Source: an uncultured Bacteroidia bacterium (GTDB lineage: Bacteria; Bacteroidota; Bacteroidia; Bacteroidales; F082). Taken from it: a stretch of 34,332 nt of DNA. The DNA lies in NCBI GenBank assembly GCA_902794155.1, contig CADBGN010000019.1:1-34332 (forward strand). The letters run 5' to 3'. The notes under the pieces were generated by a model. It searched no databases. It was not told the DNA's origin and was given only the letters and a program-made list of their open reading frames with translations. Made by a program: the position numbers and the translations under genes. This document shows positions 8,056-16,721 of the stretch, in pieces (the stretch's first letter is position 1; the number at the start of each line of letters is the position of its first letter).

Positions 8056-11000
8056 ATGAATAAACCTACGAAAATCACCTTGTTGGCCTTGTTTTTATTA
8101 TTGGCCTTACCGATGAGACATTTCGCACAAACGCCCTATAGGCAATATTCAGAAGAAGGTGTCGTATTGAATTTCCACACCATCGACAACGTCTACTTTA
8201 GATCTTTTTTGCTTTATAACATCAGCAATGACAATCGTTTCGTGTTGATTCCCGAAGAGACTTTTGGCCAATTTATCATCACTCCGAAATACGATGACAG
8301 CCACTTCATGGATGAGTTTGAAAGCTTCTATGCAAATGTTGAAACAGACTTCTCTTTGTTGAGCAAGATTGATATCACTAACTTGATGAGTGTGTGGAAA
8401 AGCTCTGTTGAAGCCACTGACTACCTCTCGATTATGATGGATGTGAATACAGCGAATCTGAGGTCTGATAATGATCATTGCCTGAACTCTATGCCTTTTT
8501 GTACTTCAGAAGTGATAGAATTTGAAGCCGCTTACCAAGGTGGCGCTACTGGCGAGACTGGCCCTAACTATGGTTGCCTCACCAGTCAGCCTTATCCTTC
8601 ATGGTATCACATGAGGATACATACTGCTGGTCAATTTATCATTCACATGGAAGCCCACGATGCTTCTGGTCAAGGCCATGACATTGACTACTGCATTTGG
8701 GGCCCGTTCACCGATCCTTATGAGCCTTGCGTTGATGAACTGACTTGCAACAAATTAGTTGACTGCAGTTACTCCACATCAAGTGTTGAAGATGTGTATC
8801 TCGGCTATCCTATCGGGGCCCACAACCACACAAATCTAGCCGATGGTAGTTGTGTTTCCGCCAATAACAACCCACCTCATGTGCCTGCAGTTGGTGATTA
8901 CTACATCCTAATGATTACTAATTTCTCGCAAGTTCAACAAACCATCTCCTTCACCAAGACTCCCAACTCAGGCCCTGGCGAGACCGACTGCGGTATTCTT
9001 CCTGGTATTGTCACCAACGACGGTCCCTATTGTGTTGGCGAAACCATTCATTTGAGTGTCAACTCTCAAGATGGTGCTTCTTATAGCTGGACTGGCCCCA
9101 ATGGTTACTCTTCGAACCAGCAAAACCCCACCCGACCGAATTGCACGTTGAACATGGCGGGCATTTATACCTGTACAACCACCGTGGGCACACAATCCAC
9201 TTCTGATACCACAAACGTGGTCATCTATCCCATGCCTAATGCCAACTTCACCTTCACCACCGTTTGCCAAGGTGAAGCCACCCAATTTACAAATACCTCC
9301 ACCACCAACCCTGCAGGGCAACAAATCTCAAGCTATCAATGGAACTTTGGCGATGGGCAGACCTCTACACAACAAAGCCCCTCACACACTTATCCCAATG
9401 CGGGTACTTTTACCGTCACCCTTACCGTGAGCACAGGTGGCCACTGTACCAGCACAAAGACCCAAACCGTCACCGTTCAAACCCAACCTGTGGCCAATGC
9501 TGGCCCCGACCAAACCATCCCATACGGTTCTGTTGCTCAACTGAACGGATCAGGAGGCGCAGGAACCTTCAACTACCAATGGGATCCTGCCAACATGGTG
9601 GTCAACCCTAACGCTCAGAACACACAGACGGTTCAACTGACCCAAGATCAAACCTATACCCTCACTGTCACCAACGGAAGCTGTACCAGCACCGATGAAG
9701 TAACTATCCATATCAGTGGTAGCGCAATGACTGTCACCGCAGGTCCCGACATCAGCATCTGCCAAGGAGGTAGCGGGCAAATCTACGTTAGTGCAGGCGG
9801 AGGGACAGGAAACCTCTCCTATTCATGGACACCCACTACCGGCCTTAGCAACCCCAACATTTATAACCCCATCGCTTCACCCTCACAAACCACAACCTAT
9901 ACCTGCCATGTCACTGATGGACAAACCTCACAAAACGTCAGCGTCACCGTTACAGTGAACGACGTCATTGTCGAAAACGAGTACCAATCCATTTGTCCCG
10001 ACGAGACCTACCCATGGCATGGAACAGAATACAGCAATGCTGGCACCTACCAATTTGACACCGTTACCGATCAAGGATGCGAAAAGACCATTTATTTGCA
10101 CCTTGAGCATCACCCCTCATACAACGAGAATGAAACCACTCCTATTGTAGTAGAAATCTGTGATGGCGAGAGTTACACTTTCCACGCCCAAGGTTACAAC
10201 GACACTTATACCCACTCCATAATAACCTACTATACTCTGGAAACCATCAATGGTTGCGACAGTATTGTAAAACTGGACTTGACAGTTTGGCCGCCAGTCC
10301 CCACTGACACCATCACCGCCGGCATTTGTGTTGGCCAAACCTACAACTTCCATGGAACACTTTACAATCAAGATGGTGATATAGCCTATTTCGACACCAT
10401 CGACTACCATGGGTGCCCAAAGGTTGAGATGCTCATGCTCAGTGTTGGCGAATACCAAATGCCACCAATTGAATATCAATATATCTGTGTCCCTCACGAT
10501 GCTGATCACCCCTCTTTTATTTGGGACAAAAACCATGTAGAGTACAGAACTGACACCATTGCTGAAGCTATCCTTCCCGATCTCCAAGGAGGTGGTTGTG
10601 ATTTCAAGTACCGTTTGAATCTCAGATTCCATCAAGAGTTCTACCAAGTGGAAGATCCCGTTGTTAGATGTGACAATTATCCTTGGCCGCTTACAGGTGA
10701 AGTATTTGATCAAGAAGGCACGCACACTTATATCAGGAACTTCCCACAAGGAGGTGGTCCAAATTTCAACTGTGACAGCACATACGTTTTGAATATCACC
10801 ATCAACAAATCGATTGTGGAGCCCAATCCCATAACCATACAAGGAGATTGTGATTCCGTTCCCGTCACCCCTTGGCCTGGACATGAAACCGTATATTTCA
10901 ACGCAAATACACCTCCTACAGGTTTCACATTCACAGGCGAAACTGAGGATGGCTGTTATCGTGAGCAAACCGTTCATATTCAAAACATGAAATACACGCC

Positions 11001-11643
11001 TAATCCAAATAAAATCAAATGCTCTGACGCATCGGCTGTCGTTTATTCCGTTGATCCCCTCAACCCCAACGTAGACGACACCATTGCTGTGGTCACCAAC
11101 ACCGAGTTCTTCTCCTTCCAATACACTTTCTATGTTGAAGAGACCAACAGCAATTGTATTTGGGAATCTTGCAACTGGGCTATCAACAAGCCTTCGTGGG
11201 CCATTGAGTTCAACCCTGAGCCAACGTTGTCGCTCAACGGCAAATACTACAGCGAATGTACCGTGTATGTGGCCGATCGCCAAAATGAATATGTTGAGCT
11301 TACGGCTACTATCAACAACGGCTGCGGTAGCAAAGAACGTAAATTCTACCTTAAGTCTTCTTTCCTTGACATTGATGAGGGCAGCAACACTCCCGCCAAA
11401 GTCAGCATCGTGCCCAATCCCAACAACGGACAAATGCACATCGACTTCGAAAACATGGAAGGCCGCACCGCCATCAAAGTTTTCAATATGACTGGCAACC
11501 AGATTGACGCCTTCGAAACCAACGTCAACTCAAGCCACTACAACTACGAATACAACATGAAAAAGTATGCCGAAGGCATTTACTTCTTCGTGATTTCAAA
11601 CAACAACAGAGTGCTTACCAAGAAAGTGGTGGTTATCCATTGA
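8056..11643 (+). CDS. Large T9SS-exported PKD/Ig-like surface protein (copy 1)
   Basis: A 1195-residue exported multidomain protein without a recognisable enzyme domain. Signal peptide about 1-25 (LALPMRHFAQ). N-terminal region of unknown type to about 135; then a Bacteroidetes-type extracellular domain about 139-305 with PFCTSEVIEFEA, NYGCL, WYHMRI and DIDYCIWGPF; Ig-like 310-392; PKD domain about 395-475 (WNFGDGQTS, HTYPNAGTFTVTL); two SprB-like Ig folds about 476-636; several short cysteine repeats ending GCxxx; the shared TNTEFFSFQY module at 989-1104; type A sorting domain about 1111-1195 (VPNPNNGQ). PKD and Ig folds suggest adhesion to glycans or proteins at the cell surface. It is the upstream member of a tandem pair. 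A 7-bp hairpin at 7982-7998 lies in its leader. Confidence 0.88.
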   Translation: MNKPTKITLLALFLLLALPMRHFAQTPYRQYSEEGVVLNFHTIDNVYFRSFLLYNISNDNRFVLIPEETFGQFIITPKYDDSHFMDEFESFYANVETDFSLLSKIDITNLMSVWKSSVEATDYLSIMMDVNTANLRSDNDHCLNSMPFCTSEVIEFEAAYQGGATGETGPNYGCLTSQPYPSWYHMRIHTAGQFIIHMEAHDASGQGHDIDYCIWGPFTDPYEPCVDELTCNKLVDCSYSTSSVEDVYLGYPIGAHNHTNLADGSCVSANNNPPHVPAVGDYYILMITNFSQVQQTISFTKTPNSGPGETDCGILPGIVTNDGPYCVGETIHLSVNSQDGASYSWTGPNGYSSNQQNPTRPNCTLNMAGIYTCTTTVGTQSTSDTTNVVIYPMPNANFTFTTVCQGEATQFTNTSTTNPAGQQISSYQWNFGDGQTSTQQSPSHTYPNAGTFTVTLTVSTGGHCTSTKTQTVTVQTQPVANAGPDQTIPYGSVAQLNGSGGAGTFNYQWDPANMVVNPNAQNTQTVQLTQDQTYTLTVTNGSCTSTDEVTIHISGSAMTVTAGPDISICQGGSGQIYVSAGGGTGNLSYSWTPTTGLSNPNIYNPIASPSQTTTYTCHVTDGQTSQNVSVTVTVNDVIVENEYQSICPDETYPWHGTEYSNAGTYQFDTVTDQGCEKTIYLHLEHHPSYNENETTPIVVEICDGESYTFHAQGYNDTYTHSIITYYTLETINGCDSIVKLDLTVWPPVPTDTITAGICVGQTYNFHGTLYNQDGDIAYFDTIDYHGCPKVEMLMLSVGEYQMPPIEYQYICVPHDADHPSFIWDKNHVEYRTDTIAEAILPDLQGGGCDFKYRLNLRFHQEFYQVEDPVVRCDNYPWPLTGEVFDQEGTHTYIRNFPQGGGPNFNCDSTYVLNITINKSIVEPNPITIQGDCDSVPVTPWPGHETVYFNANTPPTGFTFTGETEDGCYREQTVHIQNMKYTPNPNKIKCSDASAVVYSVDPLNPNVDDTIAVVTNTEFFSFQYTFYVEETNSNCIWESCNWAINKPSWAIEFNPEPTLSLNGKYYSECTVYVADRQNEYVELTATINNGCGSKERKFYLKSSFLDIDEGSNTPAKVSIVPNPNNGQMHIDFENMEGRTAIKVFNMTGNQIDAFETNVNSSHYNYEYNMKKYAEGIYFFVISNNNRVLTKKVVVIH

Positions 11644-11739
11644 AAATAGCTACACAATAATACCCGTAAGCTTATAGTTTATATACCAAGTCATAACCAA
11701 AAGGGTCATACAAGAAAACAAAATAAAAATCTAAATACC

Positions 11740-14610
11740 ATGAAAAGATTCGCTAAGACGATCATTTTAGCCCTATTATTGGCAGTAATCCCTTCAAGGA
11801 TTTGGGCTCAAATCAGGGATTACGAGAACGGATTCCTTTTCAACGTTTTTGAGATTGAAAACGTGGAGGAACGTGTTCAGTTAGCGTCTGCCCTTGCCAC
11901 AAGCAACATATGGATCTGTAATCCAACCGAAAATCCAGGTGAATTGTATATCAGACCTAACAACCAACATCTCGACATCCCAATTTATGCCGAATTTGAC
12001 TATCTAAGGACGACCCTCAGAGAAGAGTACGAACAAGTATCATCGTTGCCAAAAGAAGAGTTCGCCGAAATCTTTAACTCATGGGCGCACAACATAAGCA
12101 ATGTGTATTACAACTTTTTGATTTCCGACCATCTCGACCGTGCCAACCACTGCATGGATGCGGAGCCCTTCTGCACTTCCGACATTTATGATTTCCCTGC
12201 ACTCAACAGCGGTTTTTCATGGTCGGGCCCCGATTACGGATGCTTGGGTACTTCACCGACAAACAAACATTCTTTCTGGTACTATATGAGAATAGGTGTA
12301 GCAGGTAACATCACCATCTTGATCGAAGCTGACTTTGATGTTGACTTTGCCCTTTGGGGACCTTTCGACAACCAGAATGACCCTTGCCCGGTAGAGGCTG
12401 GACAAACGGGTATGTTGACTGCTGATTGCGATGATTGCCCTAACAATACGTCAAGCAGCAGCAACTATCCGTACGGCAACCTTCATGACTGCAGCTTCGA
12501 TGCACGACATTTCGAGTATGCTCACGTCGTGAACGGACAAGTAGGACAATACTACATCCTTCTTATCACCAACTATAGCGGCAGCAGTGGCAACATCACC
12601 TTCCAGAAATATGACGGCGATGGCGAAACCGACTGCGGCATCATGCCTGGCTCAGCCAGCAACGAAGGCCCGTATTGCGAAGGCGAGACCATCCAACTGC
12701 ACATCAACGAGCAACCCAATGCGACTTATTTATGGACCGGCCCCGACGGATGGACTTCGACCGAGCCGAATCCCACACGTGAGAATTGCACCTTGGCGAT
12801 GTCAGGTACATACTCTATTATCACTACAGTAGGCGCACAAACCACTCCAGCCACCACAGAGGTGATTGTTTACCAACAACCCACCCCTAGCTTCACTGCC
12901 ACTACTGTTTGCGAAGGTGAAGCTACCAACTTTGAAGGAATGGCTTCGGGAACAAATGTCGCCAACTATGATTGGGACTTTGGTGATGATGAAATCGGAA
13001 GTGGTCAAATCATCAACCACACCTATGCCGAAGCAGGCACCTATCAGGTGACCCTCGTCGTCACTGCAGAAGATGGCACTTGCCCAGGGGAAATCACACA
13101 AACCGTGATTGTGAATGCCATGCCCGTGCCCACCGCTACTGCCGACCCCAGCCTCGTTATCTATGATGGCACCTCCACTTTGACTGGTGACGCTGGCATA
13201 CCTGGATCGTTCACCTACCATTGGGAGCCCTCCGACATGGTCACTGACCCCAACAGTCCTACCACTCAGACCATGCCTTTGCATGCAACACAAGTCTACA
13301 CACTCACTGTCACCAACACGGAAGGTGGCTGCACTAGCACCATACAAGTGGCTGTCAGCATGGAAGGCTCCAACTTGGCCGCAACAGCCTATGCTGAAGA
13401 AAACCAATTATGCGAAAACCACTCGACCACAATCCATGCTACGCCAACAGGCGGCACAGGCAATTACACCTACAGTTGGACTGGCCCTGACGGCTTCACG
13501 TCGACGCAACAGGCACCAATGGTAACACCACCTGTAGGCACCAGCACTTACACCTGCCAAGTGGGCGATGGTCTCGTCACTCAGCAAGCTAGTGTCACCA
13601 TTACTGTAAATCCCAAGCATGAAACCAGCATCACTGAAACAGAATGCGACCTGTTCATTTGGGACCCGCAAGGCCATACTTTCACTGAGCCTGGCCACTC
13701 AGGCAACAACTACGACGAATCCGGATCCTACATCAGAACCTATACCAACCAGTACGGTTGCGACAGCATCGTCACACTGAACCTCACGGTATACAAAAGC
13801 CTCAGCGACACCAAAACCTTCGACAACACTTGCGATTACGATATCCAATTCGAATGGTTCGGAGAGCCCATTCATTTTGAGGAAGACGGAACCTACCAAT
13901 TCCCTAATGAAAACTACCCCAATGGCCAAACCACTCATGGATGCGACACTACAATGACGGTTAGCATTACCAATTTGCGTTTTGCTCCTAATCCCAGCCC
14001 CATCTTTTGCACAGATGATGGTGCTGTCGTTTATGGACCCGACCACGACACCATGGCCGTTGTGACTAATACCGAGTTCTTCTCCTTCCAATATGTCTTC
14101 AGAGTTGAGGAAAGAGGTCATAGCAAATGTGATTGGGAAGATTGTGTATGGAGCATCGACAAACCTTCGTGGGCCATCGATTTTGGTGAACCGGAGCGTA
14201 CAAATGGGTATTTTGGTAGTGAGTGTACAGTCTTTGTTGCTGAACAAGACGACAACATTGTGACCTTGACTGCCACCATAAGTAACGGTTGCGGAACAGA
14301 AGAACGCAAATTCTATCTTAAATCATCCTTCTTGGGTATTGACGATAATGACGGTTCAGCGGCCAAAGTCAACATTGTGCCTAACCCCAACAATGGGCAA
14401 ATGCACATCAGCTTTGAAGACATGGAAGGCCCAACCATCGTCAAAGTGCTAGATATGATAGGACATCAGATCGACAGCTTCGAAGCTAATGTCGGTACAA
14501 AGCGTCACATATACGACTATACCATGAAACAGCATGCCAAAGGCATCTATCTCTTCGTCATTGCTAACAATGACAAGGTATTCACCAAGAAAGTAGTCAT
14601 CATTCAATAA
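11740..14610 (+). CDS. Large T9SS-exported PKD/Ig-like surface protein (copy 2)
   Basis: A 956-residue paralogue of the preceding gene with the same order but fewer middle repeats. Signal peptide about 1-24 (AVIPSRIWAQ); unknown N-terminal region; extracellular domain from about 134 (PFCTSDIYDFPA, DYGCLG, FWYYMRI, DFALWGPF); Ig-like domain after GETDCGIMPG; PKD (WDFGDDEIG, HTYAEAGTYQVTL); two SprB-like Ig folds; one clear cysteine repeat ending GCDSIVTLNLTV and a second ending GCDTTMTVSI; shared TNTEFFSFQY module at 757-865; sorting domain from about 872 (VPNPNNGQ). The shorter length comes from loss, or lack of expansion, of the cysteine repeats. The lipoprotein gene starts 22 bases downstream, so the two are probably cotranscribed. 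Function is inferred as surface adhesion or structure; no ligand can be read. Confidence 0.88.
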   Translation: MKRFAKTIILALLLAVIPSRIWAQIRDYENGFLFNVFEIENVEERVQLASALATSNIWICNPTENPGELYIRPNNQHLDIPIYAEFDYLRTTLREEYEQVSSLPKEEFAEIFNSWAHNISNVYYNFLISDHLDRANHCMDAEPFCTSDIYDFPALNSGFSWSGPDYGCLGTSPTNKHSFWYYMRIGVAGNITILIEADFDVDFALWGPFDNQNDPCPVEAGQTGMLTADCDDCPNNTSSSSNYPYGNLHDCSFDARHFEYAHVVNGQVGQYYILLITNYSGSSGNITFQKYDGDGETDCGIMPGSASNEGPYCEGETIQLHINEQPNATYLWTGPDGWTSTEPNPTRENCTLAMSGTYSIITTVGAQTTPATTEVIVYQQPTPSFTATTVCEGEATNFEGMASGTNVANYDWDFGDDEIGSGQIINHTYAEAGTYQVTLVVTAEDGTCPGEITQTVIVNAMPVPTATADPSLVIYDGTSTLTGDAGIPGSFTYHWEPSDMVTDPNSPTTQTMPLHATQVYTLTVTNTEGGCTSTIQVAVSMEGSNLAATAYAEENQLCENHSTTIHATPTGGTGNYTYSWTGPDGFTSTQQAPMVTPPVGTSTYTCQVGDGLVTQQASVTITVNPKHETSITETECDLFIWDPQGHTFTEPGHSGNNYDESGSYIRTYTNQYGCDSIVTLNLTVYKSLSDTKTFDNTCDYDIQFEWFGEPIHFEEDGTYQFPNENYPNGQTTHGCDTTMTVSITNLRFAPNPSPIFCTDDGAVVYGPDHDTMAVVTNTEFFSFQYVFRVEERGHSKCDWEDCVWSIDKPSWAIDFGEPERTNGYFGSECTVFVAEQDDNIVTLTATISNGCGTEERKFYLKSSFLGIDDNDGSAAKVNIVPNPNNGQMHISFEDMEGPTIVKVLDMIGHQIDSFEANVGTKRHIYDYTMKQHAKGIYLFVIANNDKVFTKKVVIIQ

Positions 14611-14632
14611 TTATATCAATCCTTTTCTTACA

Positions 14633-15763
14633 ATGAATAAAAAACTGTGTCTTTTGTTCTTAACTGGCCTCACGGCCATCTTTTGCGCTTCGTGCAACAA
14701 AGTTGAAGAGATTCTCCCAGAGTCCTTCGATCATAATGGTAAGCCTTTTTCTGTTGAAATAGTCCCAGTCGAGGGCGGCTCCATAGTAGTCGAAAGGATG
14801 ACTTATGTGGATTCCATCCCTTTGGTTCAACGTCTCAACCCATCAGATACAACATTAAGGTTCCAAGCGGGCGACACCATCATTCTGACAGCCTCACCCT
14901 CAAGCGGCTACACCTTTATTAATTGGAAGCGCGATGGCGTTGAGAAAGCGACTGATCTCTCATTTAAATTTGGCCTGGAAGAAAAAGACATAGACGGAAA
15001 TGGGAAGGTCAAATACCATTATGAAGCACGTTTTGGTCTCGACTATGCCATACAATCCATCCCCAGCATTGATGAAGTAATGCCTGCCGACTTGATTGCC
15101 GTCATGGGACCGCATCTCCATTTTGGAGACAACCCACCATACCTTTATAAGACAAATGTCGACTCAATCCTTGGTTTCGCCCAAAAAAAACCCACGTTGT
15201 TAGACTACTATGCTGTAGACTCGACTGCTTTTTTCTGCCGAAACTATTTTCCAAACAACCCTGATCACCCAGAATTAGTCACAATCCTTCCCACTGTTAA
15301 GGACAATTCGGATTTTTTCCTGTTTCACGACCAACATCGTTGCATAGCTCAAGTCGATTATAAATGTTTATATGTAGACACCATATTTCCTATTATAGAC
15401 GTCGAGCTTCGTTATTGGGACATTGTCCACACTTCCGATTCTGTATATATTATGGGTGATTCCGACTATTTCACTGCCTATTTCCATCAGCATCGCCATG
15501 AACAAGAATACTATCTTTCACCAAACGCTTCAACCTATAATATAAGCATTCCTCATCCAGTATTATATGGAAGTCATGAAGCGGTGATTGTTTCTGGCAA
15601 GCTCACTGATAATGGTGTAGAGGATTTGTATTTCGCCATTAAGTTTGTAGGCTACGATGATCCGAGTGGAGCTGGGGTCAGATGTGCCAACATTGGAGAC
15701 ATCATCGTTTATCATCATGACTTTTTACCTTTTACATATTGGAACCCGAATACTAATAACTGA
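14633..15763 (+). CDS. Lipoprotein with an InlB-like repeat
   Basis: A 376-residue probable lipoprotein. The signal peptide ends in the lipobox FCASC with lipidated Cys21, followed by Asn-Lys as in many Bacteroidetes lipoproteins. Residues about 35-140 resemble a divergent InlB B-repeat: GGSIVVERM, FQAGDTIILTASPSSGYTFI and NWKRDG. The rest (about 140-376) has no family I recognise; it is rich in Asp, Tyr and His and lacks hydrophobic segments. It sits between the PKD pair and an outer-membrane barrel gene that begins 8 bases after its stop, so a lipoprotein-barrel complex at the outer membrane is plausible. No T9SS sorting domain is present, so it reaches the membrane by the lipoprotein route. 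Confidence 0.8.
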   Translation: MNKKLCLLFLTGLTAIFCASCNKVEEILPESFDHNGKPFSVEIVPVEGGSIVVERMTYVDSIPLVQRLNPSDTTLRFQAGDTIILTASPSSGYTFINWKRDGVEKATDLSFKFGLEEKDIDGNGKVKYHYEARFGLDYAIQSIPSIDEVMPADLIAVMGPHLHFGDNPPYLYKTNVDSILGFAQKKPTLLDYYAVDSTAFFCRNYFPNNPDHPELVTILPTVKDNSDFFLFHDQHRCIAQVDYKCLYVDTIFPIIDVELRYWDIVHTSDSVYIMGDSDYFTAYFHQHRHEQEYYLSPNASTYNISIPHPVLYGSHEAVIVSGKLTDNGVEDLYFAIKFVGYDDPSGAGVRCANIGDIIVYHHDFLPFTYWNPNTNN

Positions 15764-15771
15764 TTATCAAG

Positions 15772-16668
15772 ATGAAAAAACAGCACATCACCGTCTTCTT
15801 CCTGTTGCTTTTCTTATGTAGTACCGCCACTGCACAATTCCGCAAGCCTCTCACCTCTCCGCGCGACCAAATACAGTCGAGCGAAGCTAAATGGAACGTA
15901 GGCATTCTTGGAGGGGGCAATCTTACCACTTGGCTGCATTTCCATAGCTTTGAATCCTCCAACTGGTATCTGAAAAACTACAAACCTTTCGACACCATCA
16001 CCAACAGTTTGGGCTATTTTGGAGGTATCGGTGTGGAGCGAAAGCTCAAAAGCAACCTTTCTGTGGGGCTTAACATCGTTTATGCGCAACACAGTTTGCA
16101 GTTAGGTTTTGTAGACGACAATTTTCCCATTGAATGGGATGCCGAACAAGAACAAATCAACTACGGCAGTATCGTCAAGGGTTTCAAGGCCAATTACCGC
16201 GCTATCGAAGCATACGTGCCTTTCACCTACTATATAGGATTAGCATCCAAAAGAAATGTCGTACCCTATGTTTACGTTGCACCGAGGGTTTCATACGTGC
16301 TCCCCGATTCCACCGCCAAAATGACTTACACCAACTCTTATTATAGAAACGACGAGAACAATACACTTATCTCCACCAGCAACAATACGATTCCGTTCAA
16401 TCGGTCCACCTTCCGTACAATCAATGTAGGGGCTACGATTGGTGCAGGATCCATGTTCAGAATCAACGCTGGCAATTACTATTTCCTCGTCAAATTAGAT
16501 GTTTCGGCCAATATGAACGGCTTGCCGACTTACAAAAGAGGAGAGACTATCAACGACGAATTCAAATACCTACGTTTCAGCACCGATGCCCACGCCACCC
16601 TGACGTTCATGCTTCCCCTCAAGAAACAGCTTCAAGGCGCTTGCATGAAATGGGGAGAATATGATTGA
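15772..16668 (+). CDS. Outer-membrane beta-barrel protein
   Basis: A 298-residue protein with a signal peptide (LFLCSTATAQ, cleavage near residue 22) and alternating hydrophobic/polar strands typical of a small 8- to 10-strand barrel: WNVGILGGGNLTTW, GYFGGIGVERKL, LSVGLNIVYAQHSLQLGF, VPYVYVAPRVSYVL, FLVKLDVSANMNGL, and a final strand ending FMLPLKKQ. This fits the broad outer-membrane beta-barrel family that includes PorT-like proteins; a PorT assignment is not justified by sight. It follows the lipoprotein gene by 8 bases and precedes the IgGFc-like pair. It could anchor or help display the neighbouring giant proteins, which is inference from position only. Confidence 0.75.
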   Translation: MKKQHITVFFLLLFLCSTATAQFRKPLTSPRDQIQSSEAKWNVGILGGGNLTTWLHFHSFESSNWYLKNYKPFDTITNSLGYFGGIGVERKLKSNLSVGLNIVYAQHSLQLGFVDDNFPIEWDAEQEQINYGSIVKGFKANYRAIEAYVPFTYYIGLASKRNVVPYVYVAPRVSYVLPDSTAKMTYTNSYYRNDENNTLISTSNNTIPFNRSTFRTINVGATIGAGSMFRINAGNYYFLVKLDVSANMNGLPTYKRGETINDEFKYLRFSTDAHATLTFMLPLKKQLQGACMKWGEYD

Positions 16669-16692
16669 TTTTGGAATTAGAAGTTAGTCGTT

Positions 16693-16720
16693 GGGAGTTA
16701 GAAGGTGGGAGTTAGAAGGT
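16693..16720 (+). repeat. Two tandem 14-bp repeats carrying the ribosome binding site
   Basis: GGGAGTTAGAAGGT occurs twice head to tail at 16693-16706 and 16707-16720, preceded by a degenerate third unit near 16679-16692. Each copy contains AGAAGG. The second places it about 4-8 bases before the ATG at 16722 and the ATG at 16728, so the repeat supplies the ribosome binding site of the next gene. Confidence 0.75.
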
Positions 16721-16721
16721 T

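Noticed and set aside
10117-11439. Open frame of 440 codons on the minus strand inside the first PKD gene
   Set aside because: The plus-strand frame has a signal peptide, PKD and sorting domain. The antisense translation shows no domain, signal or credible ribosome binding site and is a by-product of codon usage.
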